A stretch of 64,000 nt of DNA from Talinum fruticosum (lineage: Eukaryota; Streptophyta; Magnoliopsida; Caryophyllales; Talinaceae), in NCBI GenBank assembly GCA_021018815.1, contig JAITYX010000006.1, forward strand, positions 2,445,001-2,509,000. The letters run 5' to 3'. Positions 12,331-22,229 of this stretch are shown here, one piece after another. Both the position numbers and the translations under genes were made by a program. The notes beneath the pieces are model-generated. The model saw only the letters and a program-made list of their open reading frames with translations. It was not told the DNA's origin and ran no database searches. Position 1 is the first letter of the stretch. Every line of letters begins with the position of its first letter.

Positions 12331-12960
12331 AATTAGGGGTGTGCAGAAAAAACGAAATTGAAAAATTGATTTGAAAAATCAATCCAAAAATCGGTTAACC
12401 GAATAAATTTTTTAAAAAGCGGTTCAGTTAACCAAACTGGATTTTATTTTTCGATTCGCGGATCGGTTATAGATTGAAACCTGAAAAAATAAGCTTAACC
12501 GATGGTTAACTGAGCTGAGTTTATTTTTTTGAAAAATCATAGTTATATAAGCCAAAAGGTTTCAGCCCCTTCTTTTACTCGCGTTTGCTTGTGCTGCTCT
12601 ATTCCTCTCTGTCTCTCTCTTCTTGTTGCTCCTATTGTGGCGAAAGTCCGGTTACTGGCCTGGAAGGAAGCCAGCCCGTGGATCTGGCCAAGCACCCATC
12701 TGGGATTGTCCCTACGCTCCAAATAAGTCTTTGAGAGCTTCACTTCATCTTCGTTTATACCGAAATTCCGGTCTCTTCTCGTTGCTCCTCCTGGTATCAC
12801 AAGCAAACGCGAGCAAAAGGAGAGACAATTATATCTAGCTAATTAATTGGATCATGTTTTTTAAGTATTGCATATAATTTATTGGTTTTGGTTAATTGAC
12901 TTTCAAATGCTGAAACCATAACTGAAACTGAACCTGATTTTTTTGTTTTTATAGATTAAC
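12331..12960. repeat. Possible hAT-like non-autonomous element (left end only)
   Basis: It starts with TAGGGGTGTGCAGAAAAAA followed by ATCGGTTAACCGA-type sequence, the usual look of one end of small plant hAT derivatives. No matching right end (CGGTTAACCG with TGCACACCCCTA) was found nearby, so the extent is uncertain. Confidence 0.35.
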
Positions 12961-13231
12961 TAATCTTTTGGTATAAACGATGTGGCAAAACAAAAACAAA
13001 AGATCTTATCCTTGAAAACGGGTTCTACAAGATAAAAATTAAATAAACATGTCAAATTAATTAAGCTTTGTAGTAACTTAACTAAACTGGTGCAATATAT
13101 ATACTCTATATCAGTCAAATTAAAGAAACATCAAATTAAGCTACACAATGTTGAGCTTTAATATTGAATGAGATTATGATTAGATTTTAATTTTTTCTTT
13201 TTTTTTATTATATCCCATCATGGAGGTCCAG

Positions 13232-13450
13232 TTTTGGATAGGGGTGTACAAAGTCGATTAATCGGATTTTCGGTTAACCGATTTTTGGCTAATCGACTTT
13301 TCAATTCGTCAAAAATTGAATCGTAATATAACTGAAATTTTCGGTTAACCAAACATTTCGGTTTGATAAAAATGCAATCCATAACCGAATTAAAATGACC
13401 ATTAACCGAATTACGATTCGTTTAACCGACTTTTCGGTTCGGTTAACGAG
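13232..13450. repeat. Second hAT-like terminal fragment
   Basis: TAGGGGTGTACAAAGTCGAT is followed by several CGGTTAACCGA motifs up to about 13445. It has the same orientation and character as the sequence at 12331. It looks truncated by, or interrupted by, later insertions. No right terminus was found. Confidence 0.35.
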
Positions 13451-13825
13451 ATAACCATAAAAAATAGAAGCAAAGAAAGACTAACCAAAAAACTCCAAGG
13501 AGCAAAATCATGTAGAAATGACAAGCTATGTGTGGTTCCACGAGTGTCAAGCATCGATATAAAGATCCGGACATAAACAACATCCAACCAACCAATTCAA
13601 AAGTAAAAGCAAAAGTAATTATAGAAACTAAAATGGAGGAGCGGAGGGTTGCGGACATCAAAACGAGGGTTTCAATTCGTTCTCGAAGACTCCATATCTA
13701 TAGAATAGACCAATTCAATAGACTCAAACTCAACAGAGATAAGGATAAGTGTGGGCGATTGGCGATTGGTGAAATCTTGGAGCATAAGGGCATCGAGCTC
13801 TCTCGTTGTATCTTTTTTGCTCGCA

Positions 13826-14979
13826 TTAAAGTATGATGAGGTTCGGGATGTTATCTTTAGCGAAAGTATTCGTAAGAAAGATACTATATTGAGTCATCGG
13901 GAATGCATTTCATGTAAGGGGTAGGGAGAAGCTTGTGAAAAATGGCGAGTCTAAATCCAAAGCAAGGGGTTGGTCCCAAAACCCGGAGGATGTTATTTTT
14001 GGGGTCTGTGGTGATAAGGGACATTTTAGGAAAATGTATCCTAAAAAGTTTGATGACCGGAATTCCTTTAATTCTATGGAAGATGTAGGTGATGCACTTG
14101 TGGTTAGTATGAAAAATCCTATTTAGTCTTGGGTAGTGGATTCCGGGCATCATTTCATTCCAGGTCTAGTAGAAGTTTATTCCATAATTTTGTGGCGGGA
14201 AACTTTGGGAAAGTATTTGTGACAAATGGGAAAAGCTTCGACATACTAGGCCAAGGGATGTGAGGATCAAAACCCTAAGTGGGAGGTTCTCGAATTTACT
14301 AGGGGTTAGGTATATCCCAAGGTTGGCAAAAATCTGATCTAGGTGAGTCGAGTTGGATGAGTTGGGATACCTACTTAAATTTGGCAATGGTGGCTGGAAA
14401 ATTGCTAAGGGGGCATTGGTTGTAGCTAAGGGTTTGAAGTATGGCTCCTATACACTACGGGGTGTAGTGGCTTAGTTACAAATGCTTGGGATAGGTTGTT
14501 CCAGGTGGGAGTCCACGAGATGTTAGGTTTGGTGAAGAAACGAGTTCTGCTATAGTGGGAGTTGGTGATGATGACGAGGGTATTTGTTGGGTCTACAAAC
14601 AGGTTATCGGGTGCTCCACAAGGAAAAATGCAAGAGTCGGGATTAATGAAGAAATTAGCGTTGTCAACGGGAGGTAAAGCCCAAAGGTACAAATTCTTTC
14701 TTCACTATGTTTTGATGACTAACGTCGGTGAGCTAGTTTTGCATGGTGAAAGTATGCAAGAGATTGATCATTCGGGTGGGAGTGCACATCGGGCGATGAA
14801 GATGTTCTTGATGGCTTGGATAGCGAGGAATCCGGTAAAGGAGCTAGTATAAGGAGAAGGTATTGAAACATTAAGGCGAGTGCAAGGCCTCGGTGGGTCT
14901 CTTTTGTTGAAGGGAGCCGGGTTTCAATGAACTAGATGGTGCAACAAGGAGGTGAGTTATTAGTCTCCAAGTGGGAGAT
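13826..14979 (+). pseudogene. Copia gag-protease remnant of an internally deleted element
   Basis: This fragment enters partway through gag (KYDEVRDV, then a series of stops) and retains a zinc-knuckle remnant (CGDKGHFRKMYPK near 14000). Protease-region sequence follows, and then a segment ending in FLHYVLMTNVGELVLHGES. The last segment normally lies just upstream of the Copia RT, so integrase and RT are missing. A polypurine-like AAGTGGGAGAT precedes the LTR. The 5' part and 5' LTR are absent. The same domain order with the same gap occurs in the minus-strand element at 15850-18677. Confidence 0.75.
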
Positions 14980-15481
14980 TGTTGGGTTATCGAGCCTAAT
15001 AGTTTGGTTGGGCTCAGGATTCATAAGCAAGGTGTGGCACGGACATGAAGTTGATGGGTACGGACAAGAAAAATGTAAGCAAACGCTGAACTTGGGTGGG
15101 GGGCCACGGGTGCAGCACGGTCGTGCCCAACACCTAGCATGCCCAAACCAAGTGCAAACTGGCCCGATTGTTGAGTTTTTCTTCCGTTTCTTCAGCTTTT
15201 GTAGTTATTGCCTTAGTTAATTGCTTGTAAATGTTGTAATGACTGGTTAGGCTATTTAATAAGCGTAATCCTCCATTATTGAGCATCAAGAAGAGCAAGA
15301 GTAAGGTGTATAAACTAGTGAGAGCTTGAGGGAAAATCCTTGTAAATCTATTCAATTTTCTAGTGCATCGATTCGTGGTTTTTCTCGGTTTGGGTTTTTG
15401 CACGTTAAAAATCTCGTCTCTCAAATTGTTTATTTTCTTTGTTCCTAATTTCATTGATTGAGAGCTATTCGGATCCTAACA
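14980..15481 (+). repeat. 3' LTR of the plus-strand Copia fragment
   Basis: It begins TGTTGGGTTATCGAGCC right after the polypurine tract and ends GGATCCTAACA, giving TG...CA termini and 502 bp. Its start and end resemble the LTRs at 15850-16425 and 18096-18677 (shared GAGCCTA near the start, GATCCTAACA at the end), so they belong to one family. Confidence 0.75.
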
Positions 15482-15787
15482 CCCTGCATTCTAATGATCC
15501 ATTTTAAGAGCCTCGACATTAAAACAGTGACTAGTGTTTTCCCTTCTAAACACGGAGAAACAGCCGCTACATCGTCACCATATGCGGAATTGAAAAGCAA
15601 TAACTTCGTCCTCACCAAGCTCCTCTATCTTGGCTTAATAATAATTGAATAACTGCAAAATTGTCAAAAAAATATAATTATTATAAGAATATTGAGTTAA
15701 AGATGTGTTTTTAAAAGAGCTAATCTAATGTTGTTCTAAATTCAAATGTGGATGTCATAATTAATGATAGGCCATGGATAATTTAAG

Positions 15788-15788
<1 letters not shown>

Positions 15789-15859
<71 letters not shown>
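15789..15859. repeat. (TA)n microsatellite
   Basis: About 35 uninterrupted TA units. The run ends directly at the degenerate outer end of the 3' LTR of the minus-strand Copia element. It creates a spurious poly-(Tyr-Ile) reading frame. Confidence 0.95.
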
Positions 15860-15862
<3 letters not shown>

Positions 15863-16425
15863 TGGAACTCACAAACAATGGAACTTTGAACAAAAGAAAA
15901 TAAATAAGAATTGGGAGACAAGATTTTTAATGTGGAAAAACCCTAAATCGGGAAAAATACCACGAACCGATGCATTAGATTTTCAAGTATTTTACAAGAA
16001 TTTTCACTCAAGCTAACCCCTAGCTCACACTTATAATTCATTGCTTCCTTACATATAAAAATGGAGGATACACTCATTTTATAGCCATGAAAGGACCTCA
16101 CAGACATTTACAAGCCTTTACAAGCAATAAACATGCATTAATATGCCTTAAACATGCATTAACCCACAAGGAACCGGAGAAAAACGGCCAAAATCGAAGT
16201 ACTGGGAGTTGGGTCGTGCCGGCTGAAAACGACCAACCCGTGCGGACAACACGGGCTGTGTCGGCCGACACCGGCAGCCTGTGTTGGCTCGCCGCCCTGA
16301 GCTAGTTTTTCCTTTCCATCCGAATCGCTCCATGCTCGATGTACACGGCTTGTGCTCGTCGTTCCTTGCGACGTAACATGATTTTCTTGAGCCCAAAGCA
16401 CCCAGTAGGCTCCATAAATCCAACA
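15850..16425 (-). repeat. 3' LTR of the non-autonomous Copia element
   Basis: Aligns with 18096-18677 along its length. The inner end is intact (CAACA at 16421-16425). The outer end has lost TGTTAGGATC and now merges into the TA run. Confidence 0.8.
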
Positions 16426-16549
16426 ATCTCCCACTTGGAGACTAATGGCTTACCTCATTTATTGCATCCATCTAGCCACCGAAACCCCGCCCCTTTAACA
16501 TGAGAGACCCACCGAGGCCTTGAACCACCTCAATGTTTGGGTACCTTTA

Positions 16550-18055
16550 CCTTGAACTAGCTCCTTTACCGGATTTCCCGCTGTCTAAGCCATCAAGCCC
16601 ATTACCATCACTCGACGTGAAGTCCCACTCGGATCGATATACATCTTGCACACTTTCACCATGCACAACTGGCTCACCGACCTTAGTCAATAAAACATAA
16701 TGAAGAAAATGTTTATACCTCCGGGCTTTACGTTCCGTTGACCACACCGTTTTCTTCATTATTCCAAGTTCTTGTAATTCTTCTTGTGGAGTACCCAATG
16801 ACGCGTTTGTAGACCCAACAAACACCCCGTCATCATCACAAACTCCCACTATAGTAGAACATGAACCAAATCCTTCACCCCGAAGACTCTCACTGGAATT
16901 GTTAACCACGGTATCCAAAGTTAAGTCACTACCATCCTCGGTATAGTATAAAGAGCCAGATTTTATACCCTTAGCCACAACCAATTCCCCCTTAACAATT
17001 TTTCGGCCACCATTGCCAAACTTTATTAGAAATCCCGACTCATCCAACTAACTTACCGAAATTAGATTTTTAGCCAACCCCGGGATATACCTAACACCAT
17101 GCAATGTCCAAAAGCCCCCACTTGAGGTTTTGATCCTCACATACCCTTTTCCTAGTACGTCCAAGCTTTTCCCATTTGCCACAAAAACGTTCCCAAATTT
17201 TCCCGCAACAAAATTGTGGAATAAACTTCTACTAGACCCGGAATAAAACGATGCCCCGTAATCCACCTTCCGCACTAATCATAATTGCATCACCTAAATC
17301 TTCCATTGAATTTATTGAGTTCCGGTCATCAAACTTTTTAGGATATATTTTCTTAAAATGTCCCTTGTCTCGACAGCCCCAACAACAACCTCCCTCGGGT
17401 TTTGTGACGGATCCCTTACTTTGGATTTTCCCGCCCATTTTTCACATGCTCCTCTCTACCCCTTACAGGAAATGCATTTCCCAATGACTCCCTTGAATAT
17501 TTCTTGCGAATTCTTTCACTCAAGATCACATCCCGGACCTCATCATATTTTAATACATTGAATCCCCTAGCACTACTAACAGTCGACACTATGGTATCCC
17601 ATGACTCGGGTATCGAAGACAACAAAATCAAGGCCTTAACCTCATCCTCTAAATTGATTTTTACTGAAGTAAGACTAGAAATGATCATGTTAAACTCAAT
17701 AATATGATCCGCTACACTAGTGTCACCTAACATTTTTAAGTGAAACAACCGATGCATGAGATACACCTTCTTCATCACCGAAAGCTTCTCGCAGAGGTTG
17801 GACAACATCGCCAACAATCCCTTTGTCGTTGTTTGGTTCATCACATTGAACGCCACGTTCCGCGCCAAATGTTAATCTCACCGTCCCAAGAGCTTGCCGA
17901 TCAAGCGCCTCTCATTTCTTTTGCTCCATGTCCGTGGGCTTCTTTCCAAGGGGTCAATAAAGATCCTTACGGTACAACAAGTCCTCCACTTGCATTTTCT
18001 AGAACGAAAAATCTTTGTCATCGAACCTCTCAATCTTTACCTTTTCGCTCTCCAT
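16550..18055 (-). pseudogene. Copia gag and protease coding remnant
   Basis: From an ATG at 18055, a gag reading with several stops leads into an open stretch at 17868-17416. That stretch has the UBN2-type gag pattern (YLMHRLFHLKMLGDTSVADH, LLSSIPESWDTI). A zinc knuckle follows near 17390 (CCWGCRDKGHFKKIYPKK). Protease-region sequence is at 17275-17048 (ASFYSGSSRSLFHNF, GVRYIPGLAKNLISVS). The reading ends at 17047-16550, including FLHYVLLTKVGEPVVHGES. At least three frame changes are needed. The protease core immediately joins sequence usually found before RT, so integrase is skipped. Gag packages the RNA and protease matures the particle in active relatives; this copy cannot make either whole. 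Confidence 0.8.
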
Positions 18056-18095
18056 TTTTGTGAACTCCGAGCCTCACCTATGCTCCGATACTAGT

Positions 18096-18677
18096 TGTTA
18101 GGATCGGGGCTCACAAACAATGGAACTTTGGACAAAAGAAAATAAGCAAGAATTGGGACACAAGATTTTTAACGTGAAAAAACCCTAAATCGGAAAAATA
18201 CCACGAACCAATGCACTAGATTTTCAAGTAGTTTACAAGAATTTTCACTCAAGCTAACCCCTAACTCACACTTGTAATTCACTACTTCCTTACATACGAC
18301 AATGGAGGATACACTCATTTTATAGCCATGAAAGGATCTCGAGCATTTACAAGCCTTTACAAGTAATAAACATGCATTAACCGGCCTTAAATACACATTA
18401 ACACACAAGAAACTAAAGAAAAATGGCCAAAATCGAAGTACTCGGCAGCTAGGCAGCTGGCACAACCCGTGCTTGGCTGAAACGGGCAACCCGTGTGGAC
18501 ATCACGAGCTGTGTCGGCCGACATGGGCAGTTCATGTTGGCTGCTGCCCGGACCCAATTTTTCCTTTTCATCCGAAACGCTCCGTGCTCAATGTACATGG
18601 CCCATGCTTGTCATTCCTTGCCCTATAACGCGATTTTCTTGGGCCCAAAGCACCCATTAGGCTCCATAAATTCAACA
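18096..18677 (-). repeat. 5' LTR of the non-autonomous Copia element
   Basis: Minus strand: starts TGTTGAATTTATGG (18677) and ends GATCCTAACA (18096), next to the primer site. Point differences from the other LTR are frequent, so the insertion is not recent. Confidence 0.82.
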
Positions 18678-19835
18678 ATATATATATATAATCAGGTAGA
18701 ATTAATGTGTGAGTGATATGTAGGATGCCACACAAGATGTCATGTATGATACCAAATGGGTAAATTCAATCTAATTTTGATTCAATTTAATGTTGGGAGT
18801 ATTTACATGTCTCATAAAATATTAGTAACTACACTTAGTTTTAAAAAATTATTAAATATAATGGACATTAAGAATGAAAACTATATTAACTAAAAAAAAA
18901 AAAACAAGTCTACTTTATAATAATTATATAATCTAATATGTCAATTTATTATTGTTACTTGAAAAAAACGCTATTTTTTAAACTTATGATTAGTTTTAAT
19001 TGCTATAAATAATTACAAATAATAAAAGTAAAAAAATAACTAATTATAAAAATAAAATTAATTAGTGCCCTCGCATAATAAGGGATATAACCCTAGTATA
19101 TATTAAAAGTTGGGTATGAGCTTTATATAAGTGACACATATGATGCGTACATGGAATTGTTCGTAAATGTAGTGTTTATGTAAGTTAGGTATTTAATTAT
19201 ATTTTAAATAATTAATTTATATGAAATTGTGTGCCATAAATTAAGCAATTGTATTGATCCAAAACCTATTTTGTTCATATTCAAACATTACCGTTTTATA
19301 TATACATTAGCATACTTTTTCATAATTTATGAAAGTTGGAAGAATTAATGTATAAGTGTTGTTCAAAACGAATAATATATGATTATATGAGTAACACTTA
19401 TGTAATAACTATATAGGATTACTTTATTACATAAATGTCCATCTTAGGTTGAATTAATACAATAATGTACCTAGATAAAACAAATGATTTTTTAATTGCA
19501 TATGTATAAAGTTTTGAGCAAGAATGTAATGTAATTGTTATTAAATTAATTAATATTTAAAAGATGTTTTATGTGCCTATCAAAAATAAAAAGAAAAAGT
19601 CTTACATATTAGAGAATTTTAAAAATTAAAAAAATTAAAGATTATATAAAAAATAGTTACATTGTTATTGTAAAATTATCATCTATTTTAAAACTATATA
19701 TTTTATTATTTATTTATATTAATAAAATTAAAATTAAAAATAATTAAAGTCCTTGAATCGAAAGAATATAACACTAATATGTGTAAAAGACATTTTATTA
19801 AAAAATATCAATCTTATATATATGCATATAATTTT

Positions 19836-19966
19836 ATAATATTATAATTATCCGTTAGTTTACATCTGAACTAATAATAATAAAAAAGGAATCATACTAT
19901 AATGCATATATAATATGATTCCTTTTTTATCGTCATTAGTCAAACTGACTAATAATTATAATATTA
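19836..19966. repeat. 130-bp near-palindrome (MITE-like hairpin)
   Basis: Left arm ATATTATAATTAT through AATAAAAAAGGAATCATA pairs with right arm TATGATTCCTTTTTTAT through ATAATTATAATAT. The inner ~30 bp are close to perfect and the loop is short (about 15 bp, near 19903). The arms drift in the middle, around TTAGTTTACATCTG versus TTAGTCAGTTTGAC. This is consistent with a small foldback MITE. I could not define a target duplication. Confidence 0.65.
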
Positions 19967-20026
19967 ATGTAATATAAATGGTGGGTTATAAAAAAATTGA
20001 TATAAATGGTGGTGATATACACACAC

Positions 20027-20031
<5 letters not shown>

Positions 20032-20071
<40 letters not shown>
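20032..20071. repeat. (TA)n microsatellite
   Basis: About 20 TA units. Confidence 0.9.
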
Positions 20072-20075
<4 letters not shown>

Positions 20076-20335
20076 AAACATGCTTATACATGGTGATATT
20101 ATATGATACTGTAGTTTAAATAAACAAATCACACGTACATGTGGTAATACTAGAAACATGCTTATACTGATATATCCTATTTCGTTGTTTGTTTTGTTTA
20201 CTACCTGGCTAGGCAATTAATTTTCTGTAAAAAAATATCTTATAATTATTTTTTGTAAAATGAAATAGGGGAGTAAGAAGGCTCAATACCACGCATGTTG
20301 GTCACATGTGAAAAATATTAATTGACCTAGAGAGA

Positions 20336-20442
20336 GAGGGAGACAGAGAGAGAGTACGATGACACTACTCCCGTTCAAAAAGGCGTGTAGGGTTGACTCT
20401 TGACTTGGCCCCATTCACAACAATATTTATCCTCTATTTTTA
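20336..20442 (+). promoter_or_regulatory. Displaced upstream block of glyoxalase copy 3
   Basis: Matches the conserved block before copies 1 and 2: ACTACTCCCGTTC, GGCGTGTAGGG, then TTGACTC and TTGACTT in tandem at 20393-20406, then GGCCCCATTCA. In copies 1 and 2 the TATA region follows within about 60 bp. Here the sequence is cut by the 1.6-kb element at 20451. Confidence 0.55.
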
Positions 20443-20450
20443 AAAAAAAT

Positions 20451-22063
20451 GGAATATTGGATGGAAATAATACAAATTTTGGGGTATTGGCCAAATTTAA
20501 TACTGAATAATTTCCTTGCTGTAAACATGAACGAATTTTGGGGGTATTTTACAATATCGTAACACCACCGAGTTTTATGGACGACGACTCGTCGGGAATG
20601 TGACGTGTCAAATTTTTGAGACACGTGTACGGCAGAGTCATGGGTTTGATCTGGATTTGTGAAATTTTAATGCCACTTAAGCAAGGAATTTTTAAAAAAT
20701 CAAAAACTTCCTTTCCCTTAAATTAATGATGTTTAAATGCAATTAATCTCCCTCTCCCTTTAAATTATCCTGTCTTCATCTTTTTTCGCAAACATCTCCA
20801 TGGCTCTTTCTCTGTCGTCATATCTATGACTATGAAGATCGAAATTATCCCAAACAATTTAAATGCAATTAAATTTTTTTCTCCTTTCGTATCCTTGGAT
20901 TAATGAGGTTTGAATGAGATTTCGAAATCAAGGTTTGTGAAAATTGTGAGATAAGAACAGTGGGTGGAAGAGGAAGAAGAAATTGTAGGCCAATGAGAAG
21001 GTTCTTGACTGGGAATCCGGTGAATGAGGTAAATTAAGGCTTGTAAATGAGGTTTGAATGAACATTGTAACCTTCGGATCTGGTGAAGTTCTACTCGAAT
21101 TTCTCCATTAGGTATTTGTTCTCGTCGAGGAACGCCATGTGGTCGACGTGGTTTAGGGTTTGAGGAAGCGGCCTAGTCGAGGAGGGCATGGGAGACGGGG
21201 TGGAGAGATAGGGAGCGGCAGAAGACGGGAGAGAGGAGGAGGGTATAGGAGAGGGGTAGTTGAGGAGAGTGAAGGTTAAGGTAAAGGTGAAGGTGAAGAG
21301 GGAGAAGAAGGCGAAGAGTCACAAGGCGGGGCACCGTCGCCATGTTTGTAGAAAGAAGGATGAAGAACAATCAACAATTCCGTTTGGCCTTCATTTGAGA
21401 AGAATAGAGAGAGAGAGAGAGAGAGAGAAGGGGGAAAGAACAAGAGTTAATTGTGTGTGGTTTAGCAAATCATAATTTCAAGGTTGTGCTTAATTTGTAG
21501 GTGTTAATTGAATGGGGAAGATGAAGGACTCGTAGGAGAGGAGAGAGAAAATCAAATTTGTTGCAAAAAATTTAATAGCGGATGAGTTCTCTTGAGAGAT
21601 ATATGAAGGTGGAGCATATGTACCTGGGCAAGATGAAGAAACCAGACCCGTGATAGTTACCCGATTCTCTCTCCCCTTTATTTAACCCATCACTAGTTGT
21701 TTCAGTTTTGTAGTTTCGTAAAAAAAACAATTAATTAGGACCTCATGATGGTTAATTACATTTAAATCTCGTTAATCCAAGCAATCCAAGCAAGAAAGAT
21801 TTTTTATTTAAATTTTTTGTTTTAAAAAACCTCCTTAGCCGACACTAAAATCTCATAAATTTAAAGTCAAATATTTGACTTCGCTATACACGTGTCCAAA
21901 ACATTTGCCACGTCACATTCCCGACAAGTCGCGCCCATAAAACTCGGTGGTGTTACGATACTGCAAAATACCCCCAAAGTTCGTTCTGTTCGTAACCAAG
22001 AAAATATTTCGTATTAAATTTGGCCAATACCCCCAAAGTTTATATTATTCCCATCTAATAACC
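20451..22063. mobile_element. Mutator-like (MULE) non-autonomous element
   Basis: Long terminal inverted repeats of about 180 bp span 20451-20630 and 21885-22063. Both arms contain ATTGGCCAAATTTAATAC, a GGGGGTATTTT stretch, ATCGTAACACCACCGAGTTT, GTCGGGAATGTGACGTG and ACACGTGTA. The flanks are AAAAAAAAT at 20442-20450 and CAAAAAAAT or AAAAAAATC at the right, consistent with a 9-bp MULE duplication in an A-run. The interior (20640-21880) has purine-rich, GA-repeat sequence and an open frame of basic low-complexity residues. No transposase was seen. The interior could hold captured host sequence, but I recognise no gene in it. Confidence 0.8.
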
Positions 22064-22082
22064 CAAAAAAATCTATCCTCCA

Positions 22083-22115
22083 TTTTTGTCTATAAAAAGG
22101 GGAAATTTCCCATTT
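22083..22115 (+). promoter_or_regulatory. TATA region of glyoxalase copy 3
   Basis: TCTATAAAAAGGGGAAATTT at 22089-22108 matches the TATA segment of copies 1 and 2. It lies only about 27 bp downstream of the MULE right end, so the MULE terminal repeat now supplies the immediate upstream sequence. Confidence 0.6.
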
Positions 22116-22229
22116 TTGAGACAGCACAAAGCTGGAGCCGAGCAGCAGCAAGAGTCTACCCACTTTAGCAACAACGGCAGCAACTTTTACGAGAAAGAGA
22201 GAGAGAGTAATAATCATATCGATCAAAAG

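Larger units (their letters stand above)
15850..18677 (-). mobile_element. Non-autonomous Copia element with two LTRs
   Basis: The LTRs are at about 15850-16425 (3') and 18096-18677 (5', 582 bp) in minus orientation. The 5' LTR reads TG...CA, and the adjacent primer site TAGTATCGGAGCA (18081-18093, minus strand) matches initiator tRNA-Met, as in most plant Copia. The polypurine tract AAGTGGGAGAT abuts the 3' LTR near 16427-16440. The interior is only about 1.7 kb and codes for gag and protease remnants without integrase, RT or RNase H. The right flank is ATATATATATA and the left flank is a TA run, so a 5-bp ATATA-type duplication is possible but cannot be proved. Confidence 0.85.
18678..20335. 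other. AT-rich intergenic DNA
   Basis: Very AT-rich, with no reading frame of note. It contains the palindrome at 19836-19966 and the TA run at 20032-20071, annotated separately. Confidence 0.5.

Noticed and set aside
12529..12838. Three overlapping frames near 12.6 kb
   Set aside because: Mutually overlapping on both strands in a probable transposon fragment, without any recognisable motif.
15774..16016. Open frame with a run of alternating Tyr-Ile
   Set aside because: It is a translation of the TA microsatellite running into an LTR.
16087..16434. Three 70-90 codon frames
   Set aside because: They lie wholly in the 3' LTR of the non-autonomous Copia element and are not conserved in the sister LTR at 18096.
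21260..21475. Lys/Arg/Glu-rich 71-codon frame
   Set aside because: It comes from GA-repeat sequence inside the MULE; low complexity with no supporting feature.
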